DNA of 8,866 nt, taken from assembly GCA_030620575.1 (NCBI GenBank), contig JAUXEL010000066.1:1-8866 (forward strand), in the 5' to 3' direction. The translations under genes were made by a program, and so were the position numbers. Of the stretch, positions 6,429-8,866 are shown in pieces. The stretch comes from Fidelibacterota bacterium. Its GTDB lineage: Bacteria; Fidelibacterota; Fidelibacteria; Fidelibacterales; Fidelibacteraceae. How positions within the stretch are numbered: the stretch's first letter is position 1; each line of letters starts with the position of its first letter. A model generated the notes under the pieces. The model saw only the letters and a list, made by a program, of their open reading frames with translations. It did no database searches and was not told the origin of the DNA.

Positions 6429-8783
6429 ATGACAAATAAAATAAATCAACCGGATATTACGCCGCCAACAATGCGCATTTTACCTATTGAAGGCATCGTT
6501 CCCCTTCCCCATATTATTTTTCCGGTGGTTGTCCGGGAGGATTCTCTTCATCAGCTCATTCAGGATGCTCTAAAATCAGATAAAACTATTGCGGTATTCA
6601 CCCAAATAGTGTCCGAGGATCCGGATACGGATGACAATACGATCTATGATATTGGTGTCGCTTGTTCCATATTAAAGATCATCCAAACCGGTGACGGTAC
6701 CACCCGGGTCTTGCTGCGCGGATTGTATCGCATAGCAATTGAACGGGAGTTGGAAACGCAACTTTCCTATCGCATTGCCATCATAAAAAGACTCGAAGAT
6801 AAATCGGGGCCTAAGCTTAAAGCGGAAGCCTACGTCCGAACCATTTCAGAATTATTCCAGCGCATTGTAAGTATTTCTCCCATTTTCCCTGAAGAAATAC
6901 AGGATGTTATTTTTACTATTGAAGATCCATCAAAATTATCTGATTTGATCACTTCTTCATTAAATATCCACATTTCAGAAAAATACCAATTTTTAAAAGA
7001 ACTTAATGTCATTAAGCGTCTTGAACTCTTAGTAAAAGCTCTGAAAAAAGAATATAAAATTATTGAATTGAATTCAACGATCAATGATCAGGTCAATAAA
7101 GAGGTCAACCGTCAGCAACGTGAATTCTTTTTACGGGAGCATCTCGAAGCAATTAAAAAAGAATTGGGCGAATCCGATGAAGATGATCCGGAAGTTTTGG
7201 AACTGAATAAAAAACTTGACACTCTTAAACTCACCGGGGAAGCCAAAAGTGCGGTAGAAAAAGAAATTGAACGTCTTTCTATGATGGCACCCTTTTCATC
7301 CGAATACACTGTCAGCAAAACATATATTGACTGGATGCTGGATTTACCATGGGGCATATACACAAAAGATAGTTTGGATATTTCCCGTGCCGCTAAAATT
7401 CTTGATGATGACCATTACGGATTAACGGATGTAAAAGACCGCATTTTAGAATTTTTATCGGTATTAAAACTCAAGCAGGATGCAAAAAGCCCGATTCTTT
7501 GCCTTGTTGGACCACCCGGCGTAGGTAAAACTTCATTGGGTAAAAGCATTGCACGTTCCATGCAGCGGAAATTTATCCGTTTTTCGGTTGGTGGTATGCG
7601 GGATGAGGCAGAAATACGCGGACACCGGAAAACGTATATCGGTTCCATGCCGGGCCGGATTATTCAGTATATAAAAAAATGTAATTCGCAAAATCCGGTG
7701 ATCATGCTGGATGAAGTGGATAAAATCGGCAATGATTTTCGTGGAGACCCTGCTTCCGCATTGCTTGAGGTCCTGGATCCGGAACAAAATAAAGATTTCC
7801 GTGATAATTATCTTGAGGTGGCATTCGACTTATCGAAGGTGTTTTTCATTGCTACCGCCAACAGTACCCACAACATCCCCCCCGCCCTGCTTGATCGCAT
7901 GGAATTTATCACTATGCCGGGATACATTACACCTGAGAAGGTTCAGATAGCCAAACAATTCCTGATTCCGCGTCAGATCAAGCAAAACGGATTAACGAGA
8001 AAACAACTTCATTTTTCCCCTAAATCAATTGATATCGTCATTGACCATTATACCATGGAAGCTGGTGTCCGGGCTTTGGAACGGGAAATTGCAAAAGTTT
8101 GCCGAAAGACAGCACGACTTTTTGCAAATGAGGAAAACCATGAAAAGATCATTTTTAACAATGAAAATATTGAGACTTTTTTAGGTCCGGAAAAAATATT
8201 CAAAGACAACTTGCCGTCCTGCGATGAGGTGGGCATTGTAGTTGGACTTGCATATACACAAGCCGGCGGAGATGTACTTCCTGTGGAAGTAACGCTGATG
8301 CCGGGAAAAGGAAATTTCAGAACAACCGGACAGTTGGGTGACGTAATGAAGGAATCAGTAGAAACCGCAATAAGTTACCTGCGTTCATCCGCTTCCCTGT
8401 TTAATCTTGAACCGGTACAATTTTTTAGTCATGATATACATATTCATTTTCCGGCTGCGGCCATTCCCAAAGACGGTCCCTCTGCCGGTGTTGCAATAAC
8501 CACTGCCGTATTGTCGTGTTTAACCGGACGAAAGGTGCGTCATGATGTTGCAATGACCGGAGAACTTTCCCTGCGCGGTCGTGTATTACCGATAGGCGGT
8601 GTGCGGGAAAAGGTCACCGCAGCTAAACGTATGAATATAAAAACAGTTATTTTACCAAAAGCAAATCGATCCGATCTCAGCAAGGTTCCTGATATGGTCA
8701 AAAAAGGCATAGAGTTTGTCTTTGTGGAACATTATCGGGATATTGTTGATCGGGCTTTATTATCAGAAGACAGGAAACAGTAG
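6429..8783 (+). CDS. lon: ATP-dependent Lon protease
   Basis: This 784-residue cytoplasmic protease uses ATP to unfold and degrade misfolded and regulatory proteins, and forms a hexameric ring. The N-terminal substrate-binding LON domain spans about 14-205 and starts with MRILPIEGIVPLPHIIFPVVV. A coiled helical linker with QREFFLREHLEAIKKELGE follows. The AAA+ module has Walker A GPPGVGKTS at 361-369 and Walker B VIMLDEVDK with D428/E429. The C-terminal protease domain carries the Ser-Lys dyad: S685 in KDGPSAG and K728 in GGVREKVTAA, 43 residues apart as in E. coli Lon. The length is normal for bacterial Lon. It is transcribed away from the CRISPR locus and is probably a host housekeeping neighbour rather than part of the defence system. 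Its last six codons and TAG stop are made of the heptanucleotide repeat that continues beyond it. Confidence 0.97.
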   Translation: MTNKINQPDITPPTMRILPIEGIVPLPHIIFPVVVREDSLHQLIQDALKSDKTIAVFTQIVSEDPDTDDNTIYDIGVACSILKIIQTGDGTTRVLLRGLYRIAIERELETQLSYRIAIIKRLEDKSGPKLKAEAYVRTISELFQRIVSISPIFPEEIQDVIFTIEDPSKLSDLITSSLNIHISEKYQFLKELNVIKRLELLVKALKKEYKIIELNSTINDQVNKEVNRQQREFFLREHLEAIKKELGESDEDDPEVLELNKKLDTLKLTGEAKSAVEKEIERLSMMAPFSSEYTVSKTYIDWMLDLPWGIYTKDSLDISRAAKILDDDHYGLTDVKDRILEFLSVLKLKQDAKSPILCLVGPPGVGKTSLGKSIARSMQRKFIRFSVGGMRDEAEIRGHRKTYIGSMPGRIIQYIKKCNSQNPVIMLDEVDKIGNDFRGDPASALLEVLDPEQNKDFRDNYLEVAFDLSKVFFIATANSTHNIPPALLDRMEFITMPGYITPEKVQIAKQFLIPRQIKQNGLTRKQLHFSPKSIDIVIDHYTMEAGVRALEREIAKVCRKTARLFANEENHEKIIFNNENIETFLGPEKIFKDNLPSCDEVGIVVGLAYTQAGGDVLPVEVTLMPGKGNFRTTGQLGDVMKESVETAISYLRSSASLFNLEPVQFFSHDIHIHFPAAAIPKDGPSAGVAITTAVLSCLTGRKVRHDVAMTGELSLRGRVLPIGGVREKVTAAKRMNIKTVILPKANRSDLSKVPDMVKKGIEFVFVEHYRDIVDRALLSEDRKQ

Positions 8784-8866
8784 GCAGGAGACAGTAGTCA
8801 GTAGTCAGGAGTTAGTAGTCAGTAGACAGAAGTTAGTAGTCAGTAGACAGGAGACAGTAGGCAGAA
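8764..8866. repeat. Heptanucleotide tandem repeat overlapping the lon stop
   Basis: A 7-bp unit of consensus CAGTAGT runs in unbroken register for about 14.7 copies to the window edge. Variants include CAGGAGA, CAGTAGA, TAGTAGT and CAGAAGT. Positions 2, 3 and 5 (A, G, A) are invariant in every copy and position 6 is G in all but one. The first two copies and most of the third lie inside lon and supply its final residues Ser-Glu-Asp-Arg-Lys-Gln and the TAG stop. No lon terminator is visible before the window ends. Similar degenerate heptad strings occur between genes in other bacteria, but their function is not settled. Confidence 0.9.

Overview
This bacterial window is dominated by a compact type II-C CRISPR-Cas locus on the minus strand, next to a divergently transcribed lon protease gene on the plus strand. 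Cas4 and Csn2 are absent between or beside the cas genes, which with the order cas9-cas1-cas2 points to subtype II-C. The large Cas9 (about 1508 residues) and the style of Cas1 and Cas2 resemble systems from the Bacteroidetes/Ignavibacteria side of the tree. The sequence is AT-rich between genes. I can only suggest, with low confidence, an FCB-group or other uncultured Gram-negative-type bacterium.

Layout from left to right: the edge of the CRISPR array (partial spacer 1-22, one complete 36-bp repeat 23-58); a 173-bp leader-like gap (59-231) with a perfect 14-bp palindrome and a separate hairpin; cas2 (232-570), cas1 (574-1464) and cas9 (1466-5992), packed 1-3 nt apart as one leftward operon; a tracrRNA gene (about 6030-6104) just upstream of cas9, with its own near-consensus promoter (6111-6139) and a UUCG-capped terminator; an AT-rich divergent intergenic region to 6428; lon (6429-8783, rightward); and a heptanucleotide tandem repeat (8764 to the window end) that overlaps the last codons and the stop of lon.

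How it works together: the tracrRNA anti-repeat pairs with the first 17 nt of the repeat in minus-strand orientation. This fixes the array as transcribed leftward, the same direction as the cas genes. Cas1-Cas2 would insert spacers at the leader end, which faces cas2. Cas9 with the tracrRNA:crRNA duplex would cut targets. All catalytic positions I can check in Cas1, Cas2, Cas9 and Lon are present, so the system looks intact.

The most unusual observation is inside Cas9. Between the HNH/RuvC-II part and RuvC-III there are roughly 275-300 extra residues made of five diverged tandem modules of about 50-60 residues. Each module has a Trp, a Phe and an invariant Pro-x10-Gly spacing. I do not recognise this module. 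It could be a new accessory domain array in a Cas9.
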